Shown piece by piece: positions 15,708-26,163 of a stretch of DNA of 64,000 bases (its first letter is position 1; each line of letters opens with the position of its first letter). The notes beneath the pieces were generated by a model. The model was given only the letters and a program-made list of their open reading frames with translations. It was not told the origin of the DNA and did no database searches. Made by a program: the position numbers and the translations under genes. Origin of the DNA: Rhodococcus tukisamuensis NBRC 100609 (lineage in GTDB: Bacteria; Actinomycetota; Actinomycetes; Mycobacteriales; Mycobacteriaceae); contig NZ_BCXG01000025.1 in assembly GCF_001894985.1 (NCBI RefSeq), forward strand, positions 1 to 64,000, written 5' to 3'.

Positions 15708-16931
15708 TCAGATCACCCCCGCAGCGCGCAGCCGGGCCTGGTCCTCGGCATCGCGGCCGAGCAGTTCGCGGTACACCTCGGCGTTGTGGGTGCCGGGGGT
15801 CGGCGCGCCGGCGGACCGAACCGAGCCGGGGGTCGCGCTGAGCTTGGGCACCACCCCCGGGCCCCGCACCGCCGCGCCGATCCGTTCGTCGTAGTGGTCG
15901 ACGATCATCTCCCGCGCCAGCAGCTGCGGGTCCTCGACGACGTCGGCGACGGTGTTCACCGGCCCGGCCACCACCCCCGCGTCGGTGAGCCGGTCCACCA
16001 GGGTCGAACTGTCCTGCACCGCCACCCACTGCGCGATCAGGTCGTCCAGCTCGTCCTGGTTCCGGCCGCGGGCCACGTGGTCGGCGAACCGCGGGTTGGC
16101 GGCCAGCTCCGGCTGCCCCATCACCGCACACAGCCGCGCGAAGACGGTGTCCTGGTTGGCGGCGATCACCACCCAGCTGCCGTCGCGGGTGGCGTAGAGG
16201 TTGGACGGCGCGATGCCCTCGAGCCGGGTCCCGGACGGCCCGCGCACGATTCCGCCGCGGTCGTAGTCGGGGATGGTGGACTCCTGCACCGCGAGGCAGG
16301 CCTCGTTGAGCGCGACGTCCACCACCTGGCCGCGTCCGGTGGCGTGGCGCGCGACCAGGGCCGCCAGCACCCCCTGCACCGCGAACATGCCGCCGAGGGT
16401 GTCCCCGAGGGACAACGCGATCCGCGGCGGCGGCTGGTCCGGGTAGCCGTTGAGGTGCCGGAACCCGCTGACCGCCTCGGCCACCGAGGCGTACCCCGCG
16501 CGCCCGGCCAGCGGTCCGGTCTGGCCGTACCCCGAGACCCTCGCCAGCACGATGCCCGGATTGCGCCGCGCGAGTATGTCGTATCCCAGGCCCCACCGCT
16601 CGAGGGTGCCCGGCCGGAAGTTCTCGATCACCACGTCCGACTGCGCCACCAGGTCCAGGAACACCTGCTGACCGTCCGGCACCCGCAGGTCCAGGGTGAT
16701 GCACCGCTTGTTCCGGGCGTGCACCGTCCAGAAGAAGTGGTGGCCGTCCTGCTCGGCCTGGCCCCACGTGCGCAGCGGGTCCGGCCGGTCCGGCGCCTCG
16801 ATCTTGATGACGTCCGCGCCCAGGTCCCCGAGCAGCCGGCCGGCATAGGGCCCGGCGATCAGCGACCCCAGTTCGAGCACCCGGATCCCGTCCAGCGCCC
16901 CCGTCGTCGATGCATCCTGTCCACCGTTCAT
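15708..16931 (-). CDS. Family III CoA-transferase (CaiB/BaiF)
   Basis: 407 residues. It moves CoA between carboxylic acids without a covalent acetyl intermediate of the class I type. The N-terminal VLELGSLIAGPYAGRLLGDLG, the motif RYDIL-like GLGYDILARRNPGIV, and the catalytic aspartate in SLGDTLGG are all present. Pairing with an HMG-CoA-lyase-type enzyme suggests activation of a dicarboxylic hydroxyacid such as 3-hydroxy-3-methylglutarate followed by cleavage; this is inference from context. The ATG at 16931 is used because the upstream extension to 17078 lacks family similarity. Confidence 0.9.
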   Translation of the reverse strand: MNGGQDASTTGALDGIRVLELGSLIAGPYAGRLLGDLGADVIKIEAPDRPDPLRTWGQAEQDGHHFFWTVHARNKRCITLDLRVPDGQQVFLDLVAQSDVVIENFRPGTLERWGLGYDILARRNPGIVLARVSGYGQTGPLAGRAGYASVAEAVSGFRHLNGYPDQPPPRIALSLGDTLGGMFAVQGVLAALVARHATGRGQVVDVALNEACLAVQESTIPDYDRGGIVRGPSGTRLEGIAPSNLYATRDGSWVVIAANQDTVFARLCAVMGQPELAANPRFADHVARGRNQDELDDLIAQWVAVQDSSTLVDRLTDAGVVAGPVNTVADVVEDPQLLAREMIVDHYDERIGAAVRGPGVVPKLSATPGSVRSAGAPTPGTHNAEVYRELLGRDAEDQARLRAAGVI

Positions 16932-17011
16932 GCGTCGAGTGTGCACCTGTTCCCCGCCCCACTCGGGCGATGCCCCCGCAGATGCACACTCGGCGCGGGC
17001 CCAAGACGTCC

Positions 17012-17028
17012 TCACCCGTTCCGGGTGA
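17012..17028. promoter_or_regulatory. TCACCCG/CGGGTGA palindrome
   Basis: TCACCCGTTCCGGGTGA, a perfect inverted repeat around TTC, between the divergent CoA-transferase (16931) and the small membrane protein (17064). Very similar 17-mers occur at 33839 and 48378. The binding protein is unknown. Confidence 0.45.
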
Positions 17029-17063
17029 CGCCCAACCGCCGGCAGGCCCATAGCGTCGACGCC

Positions 17064-17177
17064 ATGTCGAACGAACATCGCACGTCGTCCGAGAGCAGCA
17101 TGAAGGCTGTGGCCATCGTCGCGCTGGTCGCCCTCATCCTCACCACCGCGCCGGTCATCATCGCGCTCTTCCTCTGA
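17064..17177 (+). CDS. Small single-TM membrane protein (37 aa)
   Basis: A 37-residue frame with a polar, Ser/Glu-rich N-terminus (14 residues) and one hydrophobic helix (AVAIVALVALILTTAPVIIALFL) ending at the stop. A TAGCGT hexamer (17051-17056) lies 7 bases before the ATG, consistent with a leaderless transcript; no ribosome-binding site is visible. No known family. It is 58 bases ahead of a DUF7144-type membrane protein gene and may be in the same unit. Confidence 0.5.
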   Translation: MSNEHRTSSESSMKAVAIVALVALILTTAPVIIALFL

Positions 17178-17235
17178 TCCGACCGACGCCTGATCCGACC
17201 GACGCCGTCACGCATTCCCAGAACGAAGGAACCCA

Positions 17236-17640
17236 ATGGACGACAAGACCCCCGGAGGCTGGGGCGTATTCGCCGGCCTGTTGCTCGTCATGATCGGCAC
17301 TTTCAACGCCATCGAGGGCATCGTCGCACTCGCGGCGCCCAGCCGGATCTTCGCCGGCGAGGAGAAACTGATCATCCTCGACTACGACCGCGCCGGCTGG
17401 GTGCTGATCATCTGGGGCATCCTGCTCCTGATCGCCGGAATCGGTCTGCTGGCGGGCGCCACCTGGGCGCGGGTCTTCGGCGTGTCGCTCGCCCTGCTCA
17501 ACGCGATCGGTCAGCTCACCTGGATCGGTACCCAGCCCTGGCTCTCCGTCATCCTGATCGCCTTGAACGTCGGCGTCATCTGGGGCCTGACCGTGGGGTG
17601 GCCGGCGGACCGGGCCCGAACGTCGAATGCCGCCGCCTGA
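17236..17640 (+). CDS. DUF7144-type four-TM membrane protein
   Basis: 134 residues with four hydrophobic helices. It matches the small actinobacterial family in which WGVFAGLLLVMIGTFNAIEGIVAL opens the protein and YDRAGWVLIIWGILLLIAGIGLL follows. Function unknown. GAAGGA about 5 bases before the ATG supports the start. Its 3' end overlaps the next gene by 14 bases, implying coupling to the BrkB-like protein. Confidence 0.8.
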   Translation: MDDKTPGGWGVFAGLLLVMIGTFNAIEGIVALAAPSRIFAGEEKLIILDYDRAGWVLIIWGILLLIAGIGLLAGATWARVFGVSLALLNAIGQLTWIGTQPWLSVILIALNVGVIWGLTVGWPADRARTSNAAA

Positions 17641-18676
17641 CCTGGACGCCCCGCCCGACCGCGATGGGCCGTACATCCCGAAGATCGAGTTGACTGTCCC
17701 CGTGGCGAAGTCCTCGAACCCCCTGAAGCCCCCGAGCCCGGCGCGGAAGTCCTCGAAGCTCTCGATGGCCGTGGCCAAGGAGGCCCTCGAGGTCCAGAAG
17801 CAGACGGCCCGGGGCTGGCTGAAGCGGACCGCGGTCGGCCGGACGGTCGCGCGGGTGATCAAGGCGATCGTCGACATCGAGCTGGCCGACCGTGCCATGA
17901 CGCTCGCCGCTCAGGAGTTCATCTCGGTACTGCCGGTGATCATCGCGGTCGGCACCATCGGGAACCTCGACCCGGTCGCGGACTCCATGTCCGAACAGCT
18001 CGGCATCAACCCCTATTCGATGGGGCTGACCACCGCGACCGTCGACACCGTGACCGCCGACGCCCCCACGTTCGCGACCTTCGGCGTGTTCGGCCTGCTC
18101 ATGGTGATCCTGTCCGGCACGTCCTTCGCCCGGGCGCTGGGCCGGCTCTACGGCCGGGTCTGGGACATCCCGACCCTGTCCATCCGCCGCGGCTGGCGCT
18201 GGGTGGCCGTGCTGTTCGCCGTGGCGATCTCCGTCGGTCTGATCAGCGGCACCCGGAACCTGACCGGCATGCGCTGGTTCGACGTCCCGCTGGCCTTCGG
18301 CCTGGAACTCGCCATCTGGTTCGCGCTGTGGACGGCGGTGCCGTATCTGCTCACCGAGGGTCGGCTGGCCGGTCGGTTGCTGTGGGCGACCGCCGCGCTG
18401 ACCGCCGTCGGGCTGGCGCTGGTCCGGATAGCGGGCCATGTCTACCTGCCGTTGGCGGCCGAATCGGCGCAGCACAAGTTCGGTTCGCTCGGCCTGGTGT
18501 TCACCACCATCAGCTGGATGTTCGTCCTGTCCGGGGTGATCGTCGCGTCCGCCGCGATCGTCAAGGCCCTGGCCCTGGACGAGGGCCCGCTCGGACGACT
18601 GCTCCGCGGCCCCGCCCTCATGCCCGCGCCCGCTGGTACGCCGGCCTCCCCCACGCCGACATCCCCCGCTGAATGA
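17627..18676 (+). CDS. YihY/BrkB-like membrane protein
   Basis: 349 residues. After a Pro/Lys-rich cytoplasmic N-terminus (about 75 residues) come six predicted TM helices in the BrkB/YihY arrangement, including AQEFISVLPVIIAVGT near residue 98. The family was once called ribonuclease BN or serum-resistance factor; its molecular role is not settled. It ends in a Pro/Thr-rich tail. The gene starts inside the preceding membrane-protein gene; a nearby internal start at 17699 would remove the Pro-rich segment. The stop codon is already inside the following terminator stem. Confidence 0.8.
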   Translation: MPPPDLDAPPDRDGPYIPKIELTVPVAKSSNPLKPPSPARKSSKLSMAVAKEALEVQKQTARGWLKRTAVGRTVARVIKAIVDIELADRAMTLAAQEFISVLPVIIAVGTIGNLDPVADSMSEQLGINPYSMGLTTATVDTVTADAPTFATFGVFGLLMVILSGTSFARALGRLYGRVWDIPTLSIRRGWRWVAVLFAVAISVGLISGTRNLTGMRWFDVPLAFGLELAIWFALWTAVPYLLTEGRLAGRLLWATAALTAVGLALVRIAGHVYLPLAAESAQHKFGSLGLVFTTISWMFVLSGVIVASAAIVKALALDEGPLGRLLRGPALMPAPAGTPASPTPTSPAE

Positions 18677-18726
18677 CCGAATGCGACATTCGTTCACTTG
18701 AAGTGAACGAATGTCGCATTCGGTCA
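18674..18726. terminator. Perfect 26-bp inverted repeat, bidirectional terminator
   Basis: Bases 18674-18699 (starting TGACCGAATGCGACATTCG) are exactly complementary to 18701-18726 around a single G. It separates the convergent BrkB-like and asd genes and begins at the BrkB stop codon. The core AATGTCGCATTCGG resembles the AATGTCACAT repeat near fur. Confidence 0.85.
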
Positions 18727-18778
18727 GTGCTGGTGGGGCGTACAGCCGCGGCGGGTGTACGACCTGAACTGGTGTCGG

Positions 18779-21087
<2,309 letters not shown>

Positions 21088-21184
21088 GCCAATCAACCTC
21101 CGGATCTGGGAACTGGTAACAAGTCCAATTTTCTAGCTTACCGACGGCACCCGACACCACCTCAGTCGGTGGCACCATTGGCCG

Positions 21185-22408
21185 GTGAACACCTCGCGAC
21201 ACGTGCGCCTGCAGGCTACCGAGGAGCGCTCGTCGGTCTCTCCGCTGGAGCTCTTCTTCGACCTCGTCTTCGTCTTCGCGCTGACCGGGGTCACCGAGCT
21301 GATGGCCGGCGACGGCGGCTCGGCGCGGAACCTGGTGCGCGGGCTGCTGGCGATGGCGGTGCTGTGGTGGTGCTGGATCGGTTACGCCTGGCTGGGCAAC
21401 GTGATCCGGGCCGACGAGGGTTTCGCCCGGGTGTCCCTGTTCTTCGCGATGGGGGCGATGTTCGTCGTCGCGATCACCATCCCCGAGGCGTTCGAGGACA
21501 TCGCCGGCGGACTGTCCGGGCCGGTGGTCTTCGCGGTCGGCTACTTCTTCGTGCGGCTGATGCACCTGGTCACGTTCTGGCTGGTCAGCGCCGACGACCC
21601 CCAACTACGCAGGCAGCTGCTCCGTTTCGTCCCGTCGATGGCAACCGGCACCACGCTGCTGCTGGTCGCCTCGCAGCTCACCGGCGCCGCGCAGACCGCG
21701 ATGTGGGTGGCCGCGCTGGTCGGCGACTACCTCGGCACCCTGTTCGGGGGCGAGGGCTGGCGGCTGAACTCGCCGAGCCACTTCGCCGAGCGTCACGGAC
21801 TGATCGTGATCATCGCGCTCGGCGAGTCGATCGTCTCGATCGGCGTCGGGGTCGCAAACCTCCCGGTGTCCTGGCCGATCATTCTCGGCTCGATGCTGGG
21901 CCTGGCCGTCTCCGGCCTGCTCTGGTGGGCCTACTTCGACACCACCACCCTCGCCGCGGAGCGGGCCCTGGCCGCGGCAACCGGCGAACGGCAGATCCGG
22001 CTGGCCCGCGGCGGCTACAGCTTCCTGCACCTGCCGCTGGTGATCGGCATCGTGCTGCTGTCCGTGGGCCTGAAGAAGGTCCTGAACTACGCCGGCGACG
22101 GCAGCAGTCACTCGCTCACCGAACCGCTGCACGGGACGCCCCTGGTGGCCCTGTTCGCGGGCCCCGCCGTGTACCTGCTCGGGCTGGCCGCCTTCAAGGC
22201 GTACGTCACCGCGACGATGGGCCCGGTCAACGCGCTGCGGGTCGCGACGGCGGCGGTGCTGCTGTTGCTGATCCCGCTCGCCGGGCAGCTCCCGGCCCTG
22301 GCCGCACTCGGCCTGCTCGCCGCGGTGCTGCTGGCGCTGGTGACCTACGAGACGCTCGGGTTCGCCGACCACCGGGAGGAGATCCGGCACGGCGCGCACC
22401 CGGCCTAG
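21185..22408 (+). CDS. Low-temperature-requirement (LtrA) family membrane protein
   Basis: 407 residues with about ten TM helices. The family hallmark VSPLELFFDLVFVFALTGVTEL opens the protein, and a central HGLIVIIALGESIVSIGVG is diagnostic of LtrA. The Listeria founder is needed for growth in the cold; the biochemical role is unknown. Divergent from lysC, with a GTG start and no ribosome-binding site, possibly leaderless. Confidence 0.88.
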   Translation: MNTSRHVRLQATEERSSVSPLELFFDLVFVFALTGVTELMAGDGGSARNLVRGLLAMAVLWWCWIGYAWLGNVIRADEGFARVSLFFAMGAMFVVAITIPEAFEDIAGGLSGPVVFAVGYFFVRLMHLVTFWLVSADDPQLRRQLLRFVPSMATGTTLLLVASQLTGAAQTAMWVAALVGDYLGTLFGGEGWRLNSPSHFAERHGLIVIIALGESIVSIGVGVANLPVSWPIILGSMLGLAVSGLLWWAYFDTTTLAAERALAAATGERQIRLARGGYSFLHLPLVIGIVLLSVGLKKVLNYAGDGSSHSLTEPLHGTPLVALFAGPAVYLLGLAAFKAYVTATMGPVNALRVATAAVLLLLIPLAGQLPALAALGLLAAVLLALVTYETLGFADHREEIRHGAHPA

Positions 22409-22456
22409 CCGGACCGCCGCGCCACCTCCTGGCCGCGGCACGGCACACTGGCCGGG

Positions 22457-23992
22457 GTGAGGATCGTGACGGTGCCCGGGCCCGAGCACACCCACGTGAC
22501 CCGCACCGACGACGCCGGCCGCCCGGTCGGCGCACCGCTGGCCTTCCCCGACCCGGCCGCCGCGGTCCGCGCCCTCGAGCCCGAACACCCGCGCTGGGTG
22601 TGGCCGGACACCGCGGCCGTCTACCCCGCGGTGTTGCGCGCCGGGCTGACGGTGCGGCGCTGCCACGACCTGGCGTTGACCGGCGCGCTGCTGCGCACTC
22701 GGGCCGGGCGGCCGCCCGTCGCCGCGGCCGCCCCGGTCGACGACCGGCCCGGGCTGTTCGACGCCACGCCCTCCCGCGACCCCGCGGAGGTGCTCTCGGA
22801 GCACGCCGACCAGCTCGACCGGATCGGCGCGGACCCACGACTGCGGCTGCTGGTCGCCGCCGAGTCGGCCGGCGCGCTGGCCGCGGCGGAGATGAGCCAC
22901 ACCGGACTGCCGTTCTCGGCCGCCGCCCACCACGAGCTGCTCACCCGCGCACTGGGACCACGGACGTCGGGCGATGCGGTGCCACAACGGATTCTGGAGG
23001 TCACGGAGGAGATCGGGGCCGCCTTCGGCCGCCGCGTCAATCCCGCCTCGCACCCCGAACTGGTGGACGCCTTCGCCCGGGCCGGTGTCGAGTTGCCCTC
23101 CACCCGCGCGTACCTTCTGCGCGAGGTCGACCATCCAGCCGTGGAACCGCTGCTGCGCTACCGGGACCTCGCCAAGCTGCACACCACCAACGGGTGGGGG
23201 TGGCTGGACTCCTGGGTGCGAGGCGACCGGTTCCGGCCGGTGTACGTGCCCGGCGGCGTGGTCTCCGGCCGCTGGGCGAGCCGCGGCGGCGGGGCACTGC
23301 AGATCCCGAAGACGCTGCGCTCGAGCGTCATTGCCGATCCCGGCCACACCTTCGTGGTGGCGGACGCCGGCCAGCTCGAGCCCCGCATCCTGGCCGCGAT
23401 GTCCGGCGACCGGCTGATGGTGGAGGCGGCGGGCGCCGACGACCTCTACGCGCCGGTGGCAGCGGAGGTGTTCGGCGGCGACCGGGCCAAGGCCAAGGTC
23501 GCGATCCTCGGGGTGCTGTACGGCGCGACCGCGGGCGAGGCCCGGGCACTGCTCGCCATGCTGCGCAAGCGGTTCCCGGCCGCGGTGCAGTACGTCGAGG
23601 AGGCGGCCCGGGCCGGTGAGCGCGGCGAGGTGGTGCACTCCTGGCTGGGCCGCGCCTGCCCGCCGCCGGACCAGGCCTGGTGGTCCGGCGGCGACGCACA
23701 CGCCCGCGGCCGGTTCACCCGCAACTTCGTCGTGCAGGCTACCGCCGCCGAGTGGGCGCTGTGCCTGCTGGCCGAGCTTCGCCGTCGCCTCGCCGACGAC
23801 CCCGACGCCGAGCTGGTGTTCTTCCAGCACGACGAGGTGGTGGTGCACTGCCGCGACGCCGCCGCCGCGACCCGGCATGTGCTCGACGCAACGGCCGCGG
23901 CGACCCGACTTCTGTTCGGCGACACCGCGGTCCGGTTCCCGATGGATGTCGGGGTGCGACCGTGTTACGCCGACCCGGAGGACGCGCCTTAG
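22457..23992 (+). CDS. Reduced family A DNA polymerase-like protein (actinobacterial 3'-5' exonuclease/polymerase type)
   Basis: 511 residues. The C-terminal half carries family A polymerase motifs: motif A as VVADAGQLEPRILAAMSGD (Asp about residue 300), motif B as KAKVAILGVLYGATAGEA, and motif C as FFQHDEVVVH. The N-terminal ~180 residues resemble a degenerate 3'-5' exonuclease fold, in which I do not see the usual DEDD acid set. There is no 5' nuclease domain, so it is much shorter than PolA (~900 residues). Similar second PolA-like proteins occur across actinobacteria with unclear roles, perhaps in repair. GTG start without a good ribosome-binding site. It converges on the GAP gene. Confidence 0.82.
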   Translation: MRIVTVPGPEHTHVTRTDDAGRPVGAPLAFPDPAAAVRALEPEHPRWVWPDTAAVYPAVLRAGLTVRRCHDLALTGALLRTRAGRPPVAAAAPVDDRPGLFDATPSRDPAEVLSEHADQLDRIGADPRLRLLVAAESAGALAAAEMSHTGLPFSAAAHHELLTRALGPRTSGDAVPQRILEVTEEIGAAFGRRVNPASHPELVDAFARAGVELPSTRAYLLREVDHPAVEPLLRYRDLAKLHTTNGWGWLDSWVRGDRFRPVYVPGGVVSGRWASRGGGALQIPKTLRSSVIADPGHTFVVADAGQLEPRILAAMSGDRLMVEAAGADDLYAPVAAEVFGGDRAKAKVAILGVLYGATAGEARALLAMLRKRFPAAVQYVEEAARAGERGEVVHSWLGRACPPPDQAWWSGGDAHARGRFTRNFVVQATAAEWALCLLAELRRRLADDPDAELVFFQHDEVVVHCRDAAAATRHVLDATAAATRLLFGDTAVRFPMDVGVRPCYADPEDAP

Positions 23993-24007
23993 TGCCTCGG
24001 CTCACCG

Positions 24008-24661
24008 TCAGGTCAACGCCAGCACGCCCCGGATCGTGAACAGCGCGCCGAACCCGAGGAACACCGCCACGCCGAGTTCCTTGTTGCGCCGGACCATCCA
24101 GGTCTTCGCGGTGTCCAGCCCGCGCCGCGCCCGGTCCCCGAGCAGGACGAAAGCGCCGATGGGCACCAGGAAGTCCAGGCTCGCCGCCAGCAACAGCAAC
24201 GCCGTGCCGAAGATGGCCTGCGGCCACGTCGAGTCCGAGCTGGAGATGATGGTCATCCCCGAGAGCATGATGAACAGGTTCGGGTTGAGGTTCGCCAGGA
24301 CCAACCCGATCGCGAACGCCCGCCGCGGCGTCGCCTCCTCCAGCTCGAGAATCCACTTCGGCTTCTCCGCCGAGAGTTTCGTCCGCTTCACGAACTGCAC
24401 CAGACCCACGACCAGGAACAGCACGCCGACGGTGAGGCCGACCCAGTGCGAGACGGTCTGCGAGGTCGCCGACGCATCGCCGGCCCCGCCCAACAGGGAC
24501 GCCGCGCCGATCACCGTGTACACCAACAGGAAAGCGCCACCGAAGCTCAACGCGTTGGGGATCGGCTTGTCCGACTGCAACAGCAGCACACACCCCGCGA
24601 CCGCGGCGGGCGTGACAATAAGGCCGATCATCTCCGGCAACAACAGCAGCAGCTCGCCCAT
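24008..24661 (-). CDS. GAP-family membrane protein
   Basis: 217 residues with six TM helices in the LysE/Sap-like arrangement. It matches the GAP (glycopeptidolipid-addressing protein) family by LVLANLNPNLFIMLSGMTII and the basic linker around FVKRTKLSAEKPKWILELEE. Family members are implicated in moving lipids or small solutes across the membrane; the substrate here is unknown. It lies 30 bases after the DUF1254 gene on the same strand and is probably in the same operon. Confidence 0.8.
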   Translation of the reverse strand: MGELLLLLPEMIGLIVTPAAVAGCVLLLQSDKPIPNALSFGGAFLLVYTVIGAASLLGGAGDASATSQTVSHWVGLTVGVLFLVVGLVQFVKRTKLSAEKPKWILELEEATPRRAFAIGLVLANLNPNLFIMLSGMTIISSSDSTWPQAIFGTALLLLAASLDFLVPIGAFVLLGDRARRGLDTAKTWMVRRNKELGVAVFLGFGALFTIRGVLALT

Positions 24662-24691
24662 CGTGCTCCCTCAGTTCGCGGTGAAAGTGTT

Positions 24692-26026
24692 TCAGGCCTT
24701 GAGAATCGGCGGGATCTCATAGGTGCCGTCGAACACCTCAGGACGCGGGCTGTACATCCGCAGCAGCGGCCGGAACCCACCCGCCGGGGTGGGCAGCCAG
24801 TTCGCCCGCGCGGTCGGGTCGGTGGGCGCGGTCGCGCTGAGCGCGAGGGTCAGCGAGCCGTCTTCGGCGTACACCAGTCCGGGAGTACGGTCACCGATCG
24901 AGTACCGGTCGATCTCGTTGGCCACCAGGTAGTAGTCGGGCACGTCGTACATCGTGATCGACCAGAACGCGTCCACCGGTGGCGCCTGGGCAAAGGTCAG
25001 GGTGTAGCTGCGCTCACCCGTCAACTCGTCGCCGTCGCCGTCCAGGTAGACCGGGGAGTACGCCGCCTCGTAGCCGTGGTTGCCCCACAGTCCGCCCATC
25101 GCCGCGGCCGCGCGCAGCCCGATTGCCTTCGCGCGGTCCGCGATCCGCCACTCCGGCGAGTCGATCGTGCCGACCTCGAAGTAGTCGTCGTTGTAGTCGA
25201 AGATGTGGAACGGCTGGTGCCAGCCGTTGACGATCGTGTCCCCGGCACCGGACCTCAGCGCGGCGACGAGCTCGTCGTGTCCGGCCTTCGCCCCGGCCTC
25301 GAGCGCGGCCACCAGGTCCGGGTCGGCCGCCGGATACGGGCTGCCCCCGGCCTCGAGCAGGCCGAGCGGCGCGAAGGCCCGCTGCAGCGGCAGGTCCCGC
25401 GCGGCGGGCGGGTACGCCGGCAGGTACGCCCGCAGTTTCTCCCAGAACGCCAGCGCCTCCGGCACATCGGGGTCGGGGGTGGGCAGCCCCAGCGGCCGGT
25501 CCTGCTCGCCGACTTCCGTCAATGTGAGCCGCTCCTGCAGGGTGCGGACGTGGGGCAGGTCCGCCTCGCCGTTACACGCCCACCGCCCCACGATCGACCC
25601 GACCGCAGTGGGGAAGGCGATACGGGTCACGCCGGCCGGCGTCTGTCCCGTCCAGCCCGGAGGGGTCAGCAGGTACCGCCCCGCGGCCGTCCCGGTGGCA
25701 CGCTCGCCCACGTACGCGAAGTTGTCGGTCCACGCGTCCACGAACTGGAGCACGTAGTACCTGCCGTCGGTGTCCGGGACCTCCAGCAGCAGCGGACCGT
25801 TCGTCAGGTCCAGCTGACACATCGAGTACACGGTGTCGTTGTTGATGGAGACGAAGGTGTCCTGCGGCCCGGCCAGCGTGGCGGCGTGGCTGAACTGGTT
25901 GAACGGCGCGGCCGGGTTGGAGCCGATGCCGGTGGTGACGTAGCGCCGTACCTGGTCGAGGTTGAACACCAACGGAAATCCGTACACGTAGGCCTTCGCG
26001 GCCAGCTTCTCGAGATCCACACTCAC
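24692..26026 (-). CDS. DUF1254/DUF1214 domain protein
   Basis: 444 residues from the GTG at 26026, which has AGGAG 8 bases upstream. The N-terminal DUF1254 region shows KAYVYGFPLVFN and SINNDTVYSMCQLDL; the C-terminal DUF1214 domain shows DAFWSITMYDVPDYYLV and ANWLPTP. Widespread family, often near transport or degradation genes, with no established activity; I see no signal peptide here. Upstream in-frame sequence to 26203 lacks similarity and is excluded. Confidence 0.85.
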   Translation of the reverse strand: MSVDLEKLAAKAYVYGFPLVFNLDQVRRYVTTGIGSNPAAPFNQFSHAATLAGPQDTFVSINNDTVYSMCQLDLTNGPLLLEVPDTDGRYYVLQFVDAWTDNFAYVGERATGTAAGRYLLTPPGWTGQTPAGVTRIAFPTAVGSIVGRWACNGEADLPHVRTLQERLTLTEVGEQDRPLGLPTPDPDVPEALAFWEKLRAYLPAYPPAARDLPLQRAFAPLGLLEAGGSPYPAADPDLVAALEAGAKAGHDELVAALRSGAGDTIVNGWHQPFHIFDYNDDYFEVGTIDSPEWRIADRAKAIGLRAAAAMGGLWGNHGYEAAYSPVYLDGDGDELTGERSYTLTFAQAPPVDAFWSITMYDVPDYYLVANEIDRYSIGDRTPGLVYAEDGSLTLALSATAPTDPTARANWLPTPAGGFRPLLRMYSPRPEVFDGTYEIPPILKA

Positions 26027-26163
26027 AACGCGCTCCTGTTCGACGACGACAGACTCGATCGCATCAGCCCTGGGCCGTCCCCACATCACCCGCCGAGCAT
26101 GAGCCTCGACGGTCACTACGATCAGTTCCGTGTCAGCTCCACCGCCCCGCTCGGCCGCGCCCC

